Shown in pieces: positions 12,710 through 24,674 of a stretch of DNA of 64,000 nt (positions are counted from its first letter, which is position 1; each line of letters begins with the position of its first letter). Source of the stretch: Caprimulgus europaeus. Its lineage: Eukaryota; Chordata; Aves; Caprimulgiformes; Caprimulgidae. The notes beneath the pieces are model-generated. The model worked only from the letters and a program-made list of their open reading frames with translations. It did no database searches and was not told the DNA's origin. The stretch spans positions 15,003,834 through 15,067,833 of the forward strand of contig OU015523.1 in assembly GCA_907165065.1 (NCBI GenBank), read 5' to 3'. Made by a program: the position numbers and the translations under genes.

Positions 12710-14804
12710 CTGCAGAGGATGAGAAAAGTAAGGAGGAGATTAAAAGACCTCTCCATCATCTCCATTTTGTCCCTTTCCTCTATCACTTTGCTCAGAAACT
12801 CCACAGCACACTCCTGCCTTGCCAGTGAACCACAGCATCTCCTCACCATTGCTGCCCCATGGCCATGTATTTCACAATGATTTTTGAAGGGTTTCAGGAA
12901 CCTTTGGTTCATGAAACCATGGGATTTGGGGCAGCCATGTCTCCTGTTCTCTCTTCCTTTTGTCTGTTGCCTACACCTGCATCAAAAATTAGTTTGGAAG
13001 ACCAGAAGAGATCCCAATCACCAAATCCCTTCTAATGGTCACCTGGTCACCAAATGCCCATGGGAACAGTCAGGAGTTCTGCCCGTGCTTCTCCCTCACC
13101 TTCAAAAGTTAAATCTACAAGAGAGTTACATTCCCAGCCCCCTGCCAGCCTGGAGGGCAAAGGTTCAGGGCTCCAGCTTTGTCAGCTCAGGGCACAGCCG
13201 CTCCATCCCTCAGTTTCAGCAGCACAAGAGGAGGGAGCACAAGGGGAGGAAGTGTATCTCCCCTCTCCATCCCTCTGATAAAAATGGCTTTGTGGAAAGA
13301 GAGATTCACTCCTCAAACACCACCCTCCAAGCACACAATTGTGCAGGTAAGTGCAGATTTCAGGCTGAGAAGGAGAGGCTGCAGGGGTGTCACATGTCCT
13401 GCAAACATTCCAGGTGAGACAGGAGAGGAGGGATGACAGCTAAGGGTGGCAGGCTGAGGAGCAGCAGGACCAGCAACTGCCATAGCCCCGACTGCCAACC
13501 ATTGCAAGGCAGAGGACAGGCTAACCCTGTTGCAATTGCATGATGAGCATTTTGCTCCTTGACAAAGAATGGAGAAGGTGCTGCAAAGACAAATGCATTC
13601 TTGGTCAAGGCACCTGCTCTGTACCACTTCCCACCTCCAGAAGGTGGCTTGCACAAGAAGAGATGAGGAGATACCAACAAGGAGGTACGTCCTGCTCGCT
13701 TTCAGCTGTGTCTCATTTCAGAGGTTCAGGGCGGAAGAAGACATGGTGACATAACTCCCCTTGCACTCTGGCAGCTGTACCCACCAGGGCCAGGCTCAGA
13801 CAGGCTGAAAGGTTTGCCCTGCAGCAGCTCACACCATGTTTGCTCTGTGGATAAACACTGAAGCTCAGTCTCCAGAGCTGTTGCTCCTGTGCCTCTCAGA
13901 GCTCTGCCCACAGCTTCTGGCATCCACATAGCCCAGCACCTCTCCCCACCACTATTCATGCATGTGTTGTATTTGAAAGAGAAAAGAGAGAGGATAAAGA
14001 TTATTGCTTCAAGATAAGACAAATATTTGACAGTAGGCTTTCATACAGCCTCTCAGCACAGGTCAGACATTTTCCAAGTTCCTCTATTTGAATGCATCTC
14101 ATTCATCCTGCATTTCATCCATCATGGCCAGCACCTCCCACCCAGTCCCTTTTGGCACACCCATAGATGCTCTTTGATTTCTGGGGTTACCTGTGGGCAG
14201 AAGGAAAGCCAGGCTGCGTGGGCAGGGATAGGAGGCACACCATGCTTCTGGCCAAGCTGGAAGCAGCTCTATTTGTTCCCACAAACGTTTGCTTTAGAGA
14301 GCAGCCCAACAGACCCCGGCCAGCGCTGTCACCATCCAGCCAAGGGAGGGGAGCGAGGGTTTGCCCCAGGCCAGAGCCCACCCTCCTGGCCAGGCAGGTA
14401 CCTGCCCTGAGGAGAGCTCTCAGCTGTGATCTGCGTTATTTTTAAAGAGCTGCTCTTTGTAAAACAGGAAGGGGCAGGGGAATCCATGATTTCTGCTTAC
14501 ATTTAGAAACCATTACCACTGTGACGTGGCAGTGTCCCAGTTCAGCTGGCCACCCAGGGCTCTAATCACCAGTGATGAGAGCTGGAAGCAAGGACCTGGG
14601 GAGGCCACTGTGCCCCACGGCTGGCAGCAGTGGCCCTATAGGGACACCCAGACTGTCTCCAGAGCCAGCTGCCTTAAAGTCACCAGCCTTCTTACACACA
14701 CATTTCTGCATAGAGTCATAAGGGCACCTACAATTGGGGGTTAGGTCTTTTCCAAAGGTGTTCCAAGCCCTTCTCTGCACATTTTGGATCTGTGAAAATC
14801 CCAA

Positions 14805-14826
14805 GGCGGGGGGGGGGCGGGGGAGG
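14805..14826 (+). repeat. G-rich tract, possible G-quadruplex
   Basis: A ten-base G run, then C, five more G, and AGG on the plus strand. It offers several GGG runs in 22 bases. On the LSAMP transcript strand it reads as C runs. Confidence 0.7.
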
Positions 14827-15536
14827 CAGTGGGAAGTGGAGCAGATTAACAGCTGAAGCTGAAGTCAGTGGGAGCTGAAGTTTCCCAGTCACCTCTGAAA
14901 ATCCTCTGCACACCTATCAGTGCTGCTGGGAACCAGAAGATCCCACACATTGCACCAGCCCGACCGGGCTGCTGGTTGGACCTTTTTACCACAGCACTAC
15001 GTGATAGAGTGCAGCACCCCATGGCTCTGCCCCACACCTCGGCATTACACACCTCTGCTTGGAGGTAGCAAAGATGCCCCTGCCGTGTCCCTCAGGTCAC
15101 TAACAGCTCAGGTCAGAGCAAAGCCTCATCTTCTTGCTCCCAAGGGGACACTCAACCAAGGACCCTCCCTCCTCTCCGCAGCAGAGAAAAATGTGTCTCC
15201 TACACCCCCTGAGGTCAGCTCTAGGATGGTGGTCAATGGCTACAGTCAGACAACCTTGCAAGTGCCCCTGAAATGAGTTAGCAAGCGCTACGTTAATAAA
15301 GCACTTGGAGAGAGAAGGAGAAGGAAAGGAAGAAAACAGAAAGAGCACGTGAAATGGATTCGAGTCACTCTGTTCAGGATAGATGCGCCTCTCAAACCAT
15401 CAGGAAAAATCAATGTGTAAGTGTGGAAATTCCAAATCCTAGTGCGCTCTGAACGTGCAACCACGTGGATGATGCATCTCAGTATGTCCATCTGCACACA
15501 CGCACCCTCTCAGTCTGCCAGAGATGCCACCCAGCT

Positions 15537-15835
15537 GTATGGATCACGCTTTAATAAGGATTTATGGTGATGATTTTCACAGTGTAATAAGTGCTAATTC
15601 AATACTAATAGAATATTAAATGGCACGTTAACTGACATTTTAACTGCAATGCAATAGGAGCATGGCATCAGCAAGATATCAAATGACTCTTATCGTTCAC
15701 TAATAATCAATAATCAACTTCACAGAGACAGTCAAATGCTTTTCATTAGGCTTATTGAAAGCATTACCATCAGCATCAGTGAATGCTAATAAACGACTTG
15801 CAATCCATCCATTTTGCTTTTCCTTATGGTTTCAG
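15537..15835. promoter_or_regulatory. Candidate conserved enhancer, TAAT-rich block
   Basis: A repeat-free AT-rich block with many homeodomain-core words: CTAATTC, TACTAATAG, TTCACTAATAATCAATAATC, TTCATTAGG and AATGCTAATAAACG. It contrasts with the GC-richer DNA before it. This composition is typical of conserved non-coding elements in introns of neural adhesion genes. Conservation itself cannot be seen from one sequence. Confidence 0.35.
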
Positions 15836-16942
15836 GTTTAATTTCTTTGCATCTGCTGATGTGGCTAACGAGAGGACCAGCCAGTAGCGATGGTCATGCC
15901 TTGCATGACCACTGCAGGGACTCGGGAACTATTGATCTTAGCACCAATTCAAACCACAGATGCAGAAGGACAAAAAAAATCTCACTGCCTTTGCCCTCTT
16001 GTAAGCAAACATAGTTTGGCACCCAAGATGTTTTAGCGATGGCACCTTTTTTAGCTGCGACAGATGTGTTTTCAGTACACACACAGTGGCTAACAACCAT
16101 GTAACAACCAGCCAGGAAAGGATGGCTGGAAAATGGATGTGGATAAAGGAATGTGGGCCACTCTTGCACACCTCCCTTAGCTTCAGTGTCCCAATGTGCA
16201 AATGCAGACAGTGGGGCTGAGCTGTGACGCAGAAGGGAGGGGAAGGAGGTGATGCTTTCACTGCAGGAGAACACTTCAGCAGGAACCATTGCATTGAACA
16301 CAAGGGAGGGCTGCCCACCACTGTTCCTGGTCCCTGGATTTCAGGCCAGGAGGGGACATGTGGCAGCATGCAGGACAGGGGAGGGCAGGCGCTGGGATCT
16401 GGAGCTGCTGCTTGTCCTCTCTGCTCCCACGCCTGTCGGCCTAACACCTAGCACTGGCCAAAGCAGCGCTCCTGCAAACCTGCCTTCATCAGCTCCAAGG
16501 TAAACTCCATCTGGGTAGGGGAGATGTCTTTTTTTAATTCCCTCATCCTGAAAGCATTTGGGTTTATTCCTATTGAGAGGTCAGAAAGTGAGCGAAGAAA
16601 AGGAGAGGGAGGCTCAGGCATCTATATCTCCTCTCCTGGAGACCAGCAAGGCTGGAGGTCTCGCCTCCTGTTCTGTCTTGCTTGGGTCTTGGTGCTTGAC
16701 TCCTAACCCCATCTCCTCCTGCTCCTCCTCCCACCGAGGCACCGCCGCGCAGCGCACTGATTCCTCCCGTGTTGCTGTAACACTCATCACAGTTGATGTT
16801 GTGACTGTCACTTCAGTGGCTCTCAGCCCTAAGCTTTCCACCCTCCCTTCCCTTGGCAAACAGACGGGCACGCTGCTGAGAGGCGGCATTTGGTTGGAAA
16901 GCCCTAGCATGGAGCTCCCGGGGCTGGATGCACCAAAGCCAC

Positions 16943-16956
16943 GGTGGGGGGGGGGG
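16943..16956 (+). repeat. poly-G tract
   Basis: An 11-base G run followed by GA-rich sequence with several GG and GAGG words. It is the second long G run within about 2.1 kb on the plus strand. Confidence 0.75.
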
Positions 16957-17189
16957 CTGAGGATGAGGAGGATGCAGGAGAGCTGAGGGCTCACCACAGC
17001 GCTCCCCATTGTGCCTCTGAGAACGCAGCACAGCAGCTACGGCCCCAGGTTACAGAGATGGAGTGGGGGTATTTTATTGCCTCCAGGGGGAGTCTTTTTG
17101 GAGTAAGTTCAATGGTGTTTGGACAGAGTGCATGATATTTAGAGCCTACAATGATGAAGAGGCAGGAAGGAAGCCCTGTAGGGCCTGGT

Positions 17190-17330
17190 GAAGATGCTGT
17201 TTAAACAATTACTTTAACATGGCAGGGATTTTACAGCATTACTAATGATGTATTGGGTCACCTTGAACCTGGGATAATTATTTGTGGCTTTTTTAATTGT
17301 TGTTGTAATTCCAAATATATATTTCTTTTT
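17190..17330. promoter_or_regulatory. Candidate conserved non-coding block
   Basis: An AT-rich, repeat-free block with TTTAAACAATTAC, ATTACTAATGATG, GATAATTATTTG and TTTTAATTGTTG words. It resembles a homeodomain/SOX-type enhancer. The call rests on composition only. Confidence 0.25.
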
Positions 17331-18402
17331 ACAGCAAACCCAATCCCACAGTTCTCTGCCAGAGCCCCACCAGTGAGAAGAGGCGAACTGCTAGGATTAA
17401 TGAAATATGGCGTGTGGCTTCACCAGCAAGCCACAGTTCTTACTTCATTTGGGGGAAAAATAAAAAAATAGTGTGGTTTTGGACTGCATTTTCTTCTTTC
17501 TTTCTCCAAAGCACATTGTGGTGACAGCTTTGTGTCATAATTCCCACACTCCTCTTTAATCATCTTTTCTCCGTTAACTCTTTGATCACCTCTTCTGTAA
17601 GACAATCTCTGTGCAGGACAAAACTCAGCAGCCTGCTGTATATGTAGTTAAGCACCTGAAACCCACCCCATGGCACTTGCCAAGGGACATGACCCCCTTT
17701 CACTAGAGAGGATGTCACAACCCACCCTGGATCAGACCACCTGCCTTCCCCTCTGCTCTGCGATGAGCCTGCTCTCATCTTCTCACTTCACATGCACTCC
17801 CAGGATCCAGCTAACAACTTCCCCCACTGCCCTCTACCCCTGGCAGCAAAATGGCAAAAGGGAAAAGAGAGAGGGATCAAACACGGCTTGTTCAGCACAA
17901 AGCAACGTCAGCTCCCGGCTGCCAGCTCTGAACGTGCAAGACAAATTCTCCGCTGTGTTGCAAAGTACGATCCTGGAAAGCTAATGCGATGGTTAAACAC
18001 AATCCTGCTTGCAGCCCTGTGAGGAAAGCTCCAGAGCAAGTCATGCTCGTGCTGTTTTGTCTTGTCTTCTTGTGCTCTTCAGCCCTTCCCTGTGTGCCAA
18101 GCAAGGACTTCAAAACAGTGATGGTCAATCGGGGGGTGCAGTAAGAACCCAGCCCCTTCGCTACACCCTGGCAGGGATGTGGACAGAGAGGGTGAAGGAC
18201 AGACCATGGGCATGCCAGCCCTGACCCTCCCAGGCAGGGTGCCCAGGGGAAGAGTCCAGCCAGGCCCTGCAAGTGCCAGGCTCCCCCAGCATTTCAAGAG
18301 CAAGGCAGCGCTGCTGCTGCAGCTGCCAGCTCCCCTGCCCTGCTGCACAGTCCCCACCAGAGGAGTAACCTGGCAGAGCACACAGGAGCACATAGGCCAG
18401 AG

Positions 18403-19286
18403 GAATCACAGAATTGTTTTGGTTGGAAAAGACCTTTAAGATCATCAAATCCAACTCAAAACCTAACACTGCCAAGTCCACCACTAAACCAGGTCCCTAA
18501 GCACCACATCCACACATCTTTTAAATACCTCCAGGCATGGCGACTCAACCACTTCCCTGGGCAGCCTGTTCCAACGCTTGATAAACCTTTTGGTGAATAA
18601 TTTTTTCCTAATATCCAACCAAAACCTCCCCTGGTACAACTCAAGGCCATTTCCTTTTGTCCTGTTGCTTGTTACCTGGGAGAAGAGACCAAGCCCCACC
18701 TCTCTCCACCCTCCTTTCAGGTAGTTCTAGAGAGAGAAAAGGTCTCCCCTCAGCCTTCTTTTCTCCAGACTAAACAATCCCAGTTCCCTTGGCCGCTCCT
18801 CATAAGATATGTTCTCTAGACCCTTCAATAGCTTTGTTGACCTTTTTTGGACCTGTTCCAGTACCTCAACATCTTTTTTTGCAGTGAGGGGCCCAAAACT
18901 GACCACAGGACACAAGGTACAACCTCACCAGTGCCAAGTACAGGGGGACAATCGGTGCCCTACTCCTGATGGCCAAACTATTTCTGACACAGGCCAGGAT
19001 GCCACTGGCCTTCTTGGCCACCTGAGCAGACTGCTGGCTCATGTTCAGCTGACTATCAACTGACACCCCCAGGTCCTTTTCCACCAGGCAGCTTTCCAGC
19101 CACTCTTCCCCAAGTCTGCAGCATTGCATGGGGTTGTTGTGACCCAAGTGCAGGACCCGGCACTTGGCCTTGTTGAACCTCAGCCCATTGATTCAACCTC
19201 AGCCCTTTGATTCAACCTGTCCTGATCCCTCTGTAGAGCCTTCCTATCCTCAAGCAGATCAACACTCCCACCCAGCTTGGTGTAAT
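18403..19286 (-). mobile_element. CR1 LINE, 5'-truncated copy
   Basis: Read on the minus strand, this copy ends at 18403 with the CR1 3' end (CTTAAAGGTC...CTGTGATT-type). It carries the C-terminal ORF2 segment in three frames. One part around 18870-19100 reads [17 protein letters not shown], the conserved CR1 segment after the polymerase domain. Another near 18760 reads [16 protein letters not shown], and a third near 18540 reads [11 protein letters not shown]. Frameshifts separate them, so it is inactive. It lies sense to LSAMP. A 19-bp tandem duplication sits inside it at 19178-19215. Confidence 0.95.
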
Positions 19287-19707
19287 GTAGGAAGTATTGG
19301 CCCTGTATGGGTTGCCACTGCTCTGGATCAGGCTCTCCTCAGCAGGAGATGCTACACAAGACAGCTACAGGAGAATGCATCTTCATTGCTGGGAATGCAA
19401 TGCAAGGGCCCCTAAGTGGATGGCAGTGAGGCCTGCATCAACTGAGTGTGTGAAACCCCCTTCAGCCAAGCACCAAAAGCCTCATTTTACCAAATTTAAA
19501 TACACATGAGTGTGAGGTGTTGCTCAAACTTCTTCTCCCTGCTACCACTGCTCCTCAGTTTCCCCAGTCTGATCCAACTGCTGCTCCTCTCCTGGTGCAC
19601 CACAACCTACAGCAGAGTCACTAAGAATGAATGCTGTGCCAAAGCAGGGTGGATTCCCAAAATGTGGCATAAATAGCTCCTGTGCCAGCACTGCCAGCAT
19701 GATATTG

Positions 19708-19786
19708 TCCCTGCTCACTGCAGGGGTGGTGGACTAGATGACTTTTAAAGGTCCCTTCCAACCAAACCCATTCTATGATTCTGTGG
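19708..19786 (+). mobile_element. CR1 LINE 3' end, short fragment
   Basis: Only the terminal part is kept: GGTGGACTAGATGACTTT, GGTCCCTTCCAACC, then ATTCTATGATTCTGTGG. It is antisense to LSAMP and inverted relative to the larger CR1 420 bp to its left. Confidence 0.9.
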
Positions 19787-20224
19787 TAACAAAGGCCCTT
19801 GGAGGGATTTATAAAACTACTGCTTAAAGCCAGTCCTGTGCTGAAAAACTGGTAGGAGAGGGGAACTGCTGCATCTGTTCAGCCCACGCTTTCTTTCAGC
19901 CATATTATGCTGTGACCTTGGTTGTCACACCTGTCTGCAGTTCCCTGGGTATCTCAGCACTCAGGTGACAATTTTGGGCCATCCTCCTGTTGAAGTGGTG
20001 CAGGGCTGATAGGATGCCTGCACTTCTGCTCATCCTCTTTAGTAAATTGCCACTTTGAGAGGGCGAGGCTAGGCTGGGGATCCTGGGTCAGAGAGCCCTG
20101 CCCTCCGCCAGCACGGCCAGCTGTACCTTATCATCTTTTTCAGAGATGTACTTCATTCCCACTTAAGCCTATCATGTTTGGCAAGGGGTATTCACCCCTG
20201 CTTTATAGGGCAGGCTGTTCAAAG

Positions 20225-20600
20225 TCTTTCTGCTCTGCTGATTAGAAACTTTTTTTCCTAATGCTAAGTCTAGATTTATTCATTGCTGGTCTATATCCAT
20301 TCCCTCTCATGCCAACACCATCCTTTAGCTTAAATAGCTCTTCTCTCTCTCAGGTGCTTATCTCCCAGCGTGTTCACAGAGAGCAATCATATTCCCTCTC
20401 AGCCTTCATTTTGCTGGGCTCAACAAGCCAAACTCTCCTGGTTTCTTCTTGTATGATAGACTCTCCATCGCCCTAAACATCCCAATAGCCCTCCTCAGCA
20501 CCCGTTCCAGTATGAATTCCTCCTTCATGACCAGAATTCATATCCAGCTTTCTAGATGAGGACTCCCCTGTGCCTTGTACAGAAATGCTCCTATCTCACT
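20225..20600 (-). mobile_element. Ancient CR1 LINE fragment
   Basis: On the plus strand the words TTAAATAGCTCTTCTCTC, CTCAGCCTTCATTTTGCTGG, CCTCAGCACCCGTTCCAG and CCTGTGCCTTGTACAGAAATG match the reverse complement of an old CR1 class shared by birds and turtles. It is more diverged than the CR1 at 18403. Confidence 0.75.
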
Positions 20601-20876
20601 CTCTCTCCCATCAACTCTTTTTAATGAAAGCAAAAAGAATTGCAACCAGTGAATATGACTATCAGTGTAGAACTGCTTATGTGCTGTGAGCATTCCTGTC
20701 TCTCAGTCCATGTGATACATGTAGAAAATGAAACCTCAAGGGAATTCACCAAAAATACCTGAGCCTAAAAAGACAGTTACCTGCATGGGCTCTCACTAGC
20801 AGACACACAGCTGGCCTCACATGGGTTTTACTTCTCTTAAAATGACTATTTAAGAGTATAGGTTCCTGTTTGTAGA

Positions 20877-20929
20877 GAAAAAAAACAAACCCAAAACAAA
20901 ACAAACAAAAAAACCCAAACAAAAACCAC
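20877..20929. repeat. (CAAAA)-like low-complexity tract
   Basis: A run of A with CAAAC, CCAAAAC and CCCAAAC units. Similar tracts occur at 12071 and 59105. Confidence 0.85.
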
Positions 20930-20954
20930 CTAGAAATCAAGCCCAAAATCATAG

Positions 20955-21095
20955 AAATTGTTATGCCAGTACTCTCCTGGGGTGGATATAACTATATCAG
21001 AATAGGAGAACTTACACTGGCATGATTTATTGCTCATCCCATCTTCTGGGGATCAGCATACCTGCATAAATAACTTCAGTCCACATCCACTCCAG
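20955..21095. repeat. Fossil DNA-element-like repeat
   Basis: It contains TTATGCCAGT, GGATATAACTATATCAG and CTTACACTGGCATGATTTAT. This resembles an old amniote element with inverted TGCCAGT/ACTGGCA arms. Identification is from memory. Confidence 0.4.
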
Positions 21096-22365
21096 CAGAG
21101 GTACTTTCTGAACAATATCAATATGAGCTGCTATGAACAAAGTTAACTCCATCCCAGCCACATCCCAGCACAGTTAAAAACTTCAAAATACAGAAAAAGC
21201 CTCAGACCAAAGCCTACCACCACAGGGACAGGTTTTCCTACATCTCACCAGATCTAGGAAGAACTCTCCATTTCTTGCCAGCATAGTCAGGAAGCCTTTG
21301 GATGGCTCTGCCCACTCCAAGGCATGTATCAGGAGTGACTGTCTCCAGTTATGGGGCTCCTGCCAGAGGAGACCTGCTCCCCAGTTGTGCACAGAGGGGC
21401 TGCTCTCTGGCTGATGCTTGTGGAAATGCCAAACGCTCTGATAGCTTGCATCAGAGTCTTGCAGCAGATGAGGAAAACAGACCCTGAGCTCCCTCCTTCC
21501 CTTTTGGGCTAGCCAAGGACTCATCAGTGCCCCTTTTCAGTCCAGCCAGAAACCTGGCTCTGATCCTGATCCAGCACGATTAGGTGATGTTCATCAGCTA
21601 TTGATCACACGCTCTTAGCGAAATGTCCAAGCAGGAGTGTACTCCTTGCTCTGCTGCCTGCAGCTTCCTGTAGCACCACAGGGCTGCACCGTCAAAAGGA
21701 GAAACCAGAGAATAGCAGAGATGATGCAGAAAGGCAACAGGGAACGTTGCCAGATGATCTGTCTTTTGGTTGCACTGCATTTACACTAAGGACTCTGTGC
21801 TTTTGTTATCACTAAGAGACGGGCTGACATTTAAAAAGTACCTGTGGTCACTTAGGACCAAATCTGTAAAAGGACCAGAAACCAAACAGCTACTGATGAG
21901 CCTCTGCACCATTAAGGCTTTTTTCTGCTTGTGGAATACAACGAGAATGAGAACAGGAGCACTAATAAGGCACCCATACAGACTATCGTCTCCTTTCTTT
22001 TCCTTCACAAACTTCAGTACTGGAGACCACCTATTTCTTCTACCTGAACTCCCAGTGCCTTGTAGGTAACTTCTATGTGGTCACCACTAGGTAACTCCAG
22101 AAAAGCTACTTCCAAACTTTTCCCTTGGATTTCTTAAAAAAAAAGAAAAAAAAGTGCATTTCAGAGATGTGATCGCCTCTACTGACAGGAGGGGAGGGAG
22201 GGTTTGGCTGGGAAGTCCACGTGACTCTGTATCTGGTAATTATCCAGCCGCAGAGGCAATCTGAAACGTTCTGTGCTGTCGTGGAGAATGACAGCACCTG
22301 GAGCTCCAGCACCCAGATAAAAAGCAGAGAGACAATCGGGCAGATGGAGAAAGGCAATGCTACAT

Positions 22366-22590
22366 CATGGGGCGGCAAGGAGGGGGGGAGAGAAAAAGGG
22401 GGAGAGAGGCAAAAGCTGGTGAGAAACATCAAGGCAGCCGGCACAGCTACTGGAGAATGAGATAATGCCACAGATTAGTAATGCAAGGGGCAGCTCTGAA
22501 AGAGGGGGAAACAGGGAAAGAAACAGAGAGAAGGGCAGGTCAGGAGAGAAGAGGGACAGAGCGAACACAAGAGGGAATGCGAGAGTGATG
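22366..22590 (+). repeat. Polypurine (GA-rich) tract
   Basis: The plus strand is strongly purine-rich, with GGAGGGGGGGAGAG, GGGGGAGAGAGG, GGGAAAGAAACAGAGAGAAG and GAGAAGAGGGACAGAG words. Short mixed stretches interrupt it. The LSAMP transcript would carry the pyrimidine strand. Confidence 0.75.
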
Positions 22591-23522
22591 GCAGCGGGAG
22601 CTTCAAAGCATTTTATGTGTCTGGGATCCCTTTCTCCCACCCCAGTCACAAGCTAAAAATGCAGGAGGTATCACCAGAGGCTGTCACAGAGCAAGGGGAA
22701 GATTTGCAAATCAACTCCTTGCAGCTGAAGAGAGACAGGGCACTACAAACAACACTTTCTAGTTTGTGCATTCCAGTGGTTTGCTCAGGGAAGGGGACTA
22801 CAAAACTTGAGTTCAGATCAAAATAATTAAAAGTGGAGCTTTGGGGCATCACCTCGTGTTTTGCACAGGGGGGATGTGAGAGGGAAGATCCCTGACTCTC
22901 CCTCTCCCAGTCACAGATGCAGAGGCACGTGTAAGCCTACAAAACAGCCCATGTGATTGATGTCATGGTGCCACGGCCCAATTCCAAAAAGCCAGGTGCC
23001 GTACGTGCCATCCCAGGCAGCAACGTGACAGCATCAGCATGTGCTCACAGGGCTGTTGCAAACAAGGGGCATGCCCACAGGACTGGCAGCAGCCTTCCAT
23101 GGGTCAGGAAGAGCTGACTGCCAGGTGGCCCGAAGCCATGCACCACCTCTAGAAAGGTTTCTGATGTGGGAAAATACAGCCAGACAATCAGATTGGGGCC
23201 AAAGGCTTGTCAGGGACTGATGTTGGCCACCAGCCTCAGTGCCTGCTGGGATAGTGACTGAGGTATTGGCAGTGACCAACAGAACTACAGTGGTAGCATC
23301 TCTCCATGGAGACAGGAGGAACTAAGTGCCCAGATGTCCACATCTGAATGTTTGGGGAAGGTAATGGGAACAGTAGCAGCAGCGAATGGATATCACAAGG
23401 TCCGAGCACTGGGCTGCATGGTCCAGTGACCATCCTCCCATGATTAGTGACAGATGTTTCAAAGAAAGATGGAACATCTCTTAAAAGGACAATGTAAATC
23501 ACCATCTACATAAGGAAATGTA

Positions 23523-23745
23523 TCATAGAACCATTAAGGTTGTAGAAGATCTCCAAGATCATGAAGTCCAACCATCGGCCCACCACCACCATGGCCACTA
23601 AACCAGATCCTGAAGTGCCACATCTACATGTTTTTTAAACACCTCCAGGGGTGGTGACTCCACCACTGCCCTGGGCAGCCTGTTCCAATGTCTGACCACT
23701 CTTTCAGTGAATAAATTTTTCCTAATATCCAATCTAATGTAAGTT
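23523..23745 (-). mobile_element. CR1 LINE 3' fragment
   Basis: The minus-strand copy is recognised by TCATAGAACCATTAAGGTTG at its 3' end, then GCCACTAAACCAGATCCTGA, CACCTCCAGGGGTGGTGACT and GGGCAGCCTGTTCCAATG on the plus strand. It is of the same general class as the copy at 18403. Confidence 0.9.
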
Positions 23746-24066
23746 GGCCTCCTCTCCAAATGACAGCTTGCATTCCACCTTGTAAGTTTGTACTCTGCCT
23801 TTCTTATCCCCAGGCACTTCTCAACCCCCTGCCCCCTTTTGCTTTTTTTAAACTCATTAACATCCTCATCTTGGTGATACTTTCTGGCTGAGAATTTTAT
23901 CAGTTAACCATTAATTGGTACAAGGCTGTAAACGAATATCAGATTTAAGTGTTACGTGAAACTGGAAGGTGTCTCCTGTGTTTTGTACTACATGAAATAT
24001 TTCCTTCCAATACCTGAGAGCACGCTACCTGAGACACAGGAATGTGCTTTTTATTTTGTGGACCCT

Positions 24067-24674
24067 TGTGGTGGTTTTATTTGGCTGGCAGCAAAACACA
24101 GTTGCTCACTCACTTCCCCTCCCAGCAGGGGACAGAGGAGAGAATTGGAGGGGTGAAAGTGAGGAGGCTCATAGGTTGAGATTAAAACAATTAACTAATT
24201 AAACTAAAATAATATTAATAATAATAGTAATAATAGAATATGCAAATGAGTGAAGCACACTGCCATTGCTCACCACCCACTGACCGATGCCCAGCCTGTC
24301 CCCAGCCAGTGATCCCGGTGCAGAGACAGTCCTGAAACCAAAATTGCAATCCTGGAAGATTGAGCCTGAGTGATCCCCAAGAGAATCCCCAGCTTTCTGG
24401 TCAACCCTCATTAATATATTGAACATGACATTATATGATATGGAATATCTCATTGGCATATACAAATGTCAATTTGGGTTTTGCTAATTACTACACTTTC
24501 CCCCCTCCAGTCCTTTACATTTACAGACTAGCAAAACACTAAGTCCTTGGACTTCCAGCAACAACTAAAAACATTAGTATATTATCAACATTCTTCTTAC
24601 ACTGAAACCAAAACACAGAACTATTCTAGCTACTAAGAAGAAAATTAACTCTGTCCTAGAAAAAACAGGAAGAC
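24067..24674 (-). mobile_element. Solo LTR of an avian endogenous retrovirus
   Basis: A 608-bp LTR bounded on the plus strand by TGTGGTGG at the left and a decayed ACAGGAAGA at the right, so the element ends are of TG...CA type. It is homologous along its length to the copy at 47013-47652. Shared words include GAGAATTGGAGGGGT, ATAGGTTGAGAT/GTAGGTTGAGAT, TTATATGATATGGAATATC and AAGTCCTTGGACTTCCAG. No internal retroviral region lies next to it, so it is a recombination remnant. Flanks CCCT and CCAT may be a decayed 4-bp target duplication. The minus orientation is inferred from a TATA-like word (ATATATTAAT complement, near 24410) and from memory of the family. Confidence 0.8.

Noticed and set aside
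12710-12912. Open frame continuing upstream of the LSAMP exon (start Met at 12912)
   Set aside because: A clear acceptor at 12710 precedes the Ig1 codons, and the upstream residues match no IgLON sequence; this is intron read-through.
12884-13417. 177-codon plus-strand ORF
   Set aside because: No recognisable domain, low-complexity composition, and no supporting signals.
16558-17009. Overlapping long frames on both strands in a GC-richer region
   Set aside because: Stop-poor because of base composition; no domain and only modest CpG content.
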